Below, piece by piece: positions 63,186 through 64,000 of a stretch of 64,000 nucleotides of DNA. A program made the position numbers and the translations under genes. This DNA is from Impatiens glandulifera (lineage: Eukaryota > Streptophyta > Magnoliopsida > Ericales > Balsaminaceae). How positions within the stretch are numbered: the stretch's first letter is position 1; each line of letters begins with the position of its first letter. The DNA lies in the NCBI RefSeq assembly GCF_907164915.1, contig NC_061862.1, positions 137,569,520 through 137,633,519 of the forward strand, written 5' to 3'. Under the pieces are notes generated by a model. It worked only from the letters and a program-made list of their open reading frames with translations. It did not search any database and was not told where the DNA came from.

Positions 63186-63367
63186 AAGTGAGTACCGATG
63201 AGATAAAATATATATTAACATTAATTTAGATTACACTTCAGTTTTATAACTAAAACCAATTTTAAATTAATTAGATAGGAATAATATTAATTTTATCTAA
63301 ATTATTTATAAATAAATAATAATTTGTATATATTTTTATCCGTAAAACTGCGAGCATTTATGCTAGT

Positions 63368-64000
63368 TATATTTATAATATTTAATTGTAAGTCATGTGA
63401 TCCATATCCATGTACAAGGAAAAATATTTTGTAAAATAAACTGATCTGATTATTAATTTGTGATGTAATTCTTCGTAAAACTTAAAATGATTAAATTAAA
63501 AAATAAAATAAAGTTGATATATATACACACCTTGAATTTTAGACTAATCAATATAAATATAACATTTTAACAAAAAAAAATTTAATGAAAAATTAATATT
63601 TTAAATTCAACAATAAATTTTAATATTTAATTTTAGAGATAAAAGTTAAATACATACATTTGAATATTTTTGTGTGTAAATGAATATAGATAACTTCTTG
63701 TTAAATATATCATACCGATTAATATGCGGGCCAAAAGTTTATATACCAAATATATATATATTACATAAAAAATATAAAATAAATTAAAAATCAAAAGTAA
63801 TCTAATAATTAAAATATTTATATTCCTGATAAAATGTTAAAATATTTATATTCCTTACTTGATAAAATGTTTGAATTCCAATGGTATTAAATAATGTTAA
63901 ACTATAAAATAAAAATTTATTTTTTATTTATTTATTTTAGATATACTGTCTTAAATAACGTAAAAATTTTCGATGTTAGTTGTTTATAACGTATTTAGAA
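63368..64000. other. AT-rich DNA at the right edge
   Basis: No gene, RNA or element end was recognised. Confidence 0.5.

Larger units (their letters stand above)
60760..63366 (+). mobile_element. Helitron-type element with internal minisatellites
   Basis: The 5' end is a (TA)n run, then ATTATGCTTAATTTTCAATG and GATTGCCGGATCGAGAG. The 3' end is TTTTTATCCGTAAAACTGCG, AGCATTTATGCTAG, then T (63363-63367). An inner 3' end at 61276-61303 (hairpin-like CGTGTGTATCGCACG, then TTTTTCTAA, T) closes a ~540-bp copy related to 58.0-58.6 kb, so a short element is joined to a longer one. The remainder is a tRNA-like box and two minisatellites. No Rep/helicase is present. Confidence 0.6.

Overview
The window is nuclear DNA of a flowering plant, very probably a eudicot. 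It is AT-rich, its genes contain introns, and every recognisable gene belongs to a plant family: an ELF6-type JmjC histone demethylase, a mitochondrial-type P-class PPR protein and a small chloroplast-targeted membrane protein. The species cannot be named from the sequence. Only about 5 kb codes for host protein. Most of the rest is nested transposable elements and minisatellites, and many stretches are too decayed to classify.

Region by region. 1-8.83 kb: the 5' part (five coding exons, minus strand) of an ELF6-like gene running off the left edge. Its fourth intron carries a 3.5 kb LTR retrotransposon that itself holds a LINE remnant. 8.83-10.1 kb: AT-rich spacer. 10.1-21.8 kb: a decayed nest of Ty3/gypsy (Tat/Ogre-like) material with two diverged LTR-like blocks, a broken RT-RNase H on the minus strand, a Copia RT scrap and an inserted 2.2 kb solo-LTR-like unit holding a tRNA-Asp-like sequence and a 36-bp minisatellite. 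22.2-22.9 kb: two Tourist/PIF-type MITEs facing each other. 23.5-26.0 kb: PPR gene and chloroplast-protein gene, same strand, 51 bp apart. 26.1-27.4 kb: leader-like low-complexity DNA, a 21-bp minisatellite with a palindrome, and a bromodomain fragment.

27.4-63.4 kb is dominated by non-autonomous Helitron-type elements. They share a 5' end like TCTATATATATAATGATGC and a 3' hairpin followed by CTAGT or CTAAT. One 5.7 kb copy (31.5-37.2 kb) contains a 1,152-bp unit repeated three times. A second, longer one starts at 37.2 kb with an array of ~310-bp 5'-terminal units, is split by an 11.0 kb LTR-type insertion (37,971-48,993), and resumes to about 53.0 kb with minisatellites built on GTGAGTCAC and GTCACGAGATG. 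A related copy lies at 60.8-63.4 kb. The 11 kb insertion carries a recent 2.3 kb TR-GAG element with intact LTRs, target duplication and one gag frame, and a 1.07 kb Copia derivative with a 46-bp minisatellite. A Copia element (53.0-57.4 kb) is interrupted by an inverted copy of a repeat also present at 27.4-31.4 kb. A 968-bp TIR element with an 8-bp target duplication lies at 59.3-60.2 kb.

The three host genes have no evident shared pathway. The strongest unusual signals are the repeated acquisition of tandem arrays inside Helitron-type and LTR elements, tRNA-like boxes at equivalent places in those elements, and the tightly packed PPR/chloroplast gene pair. All calls come from reading the sequence; no database search was possible.
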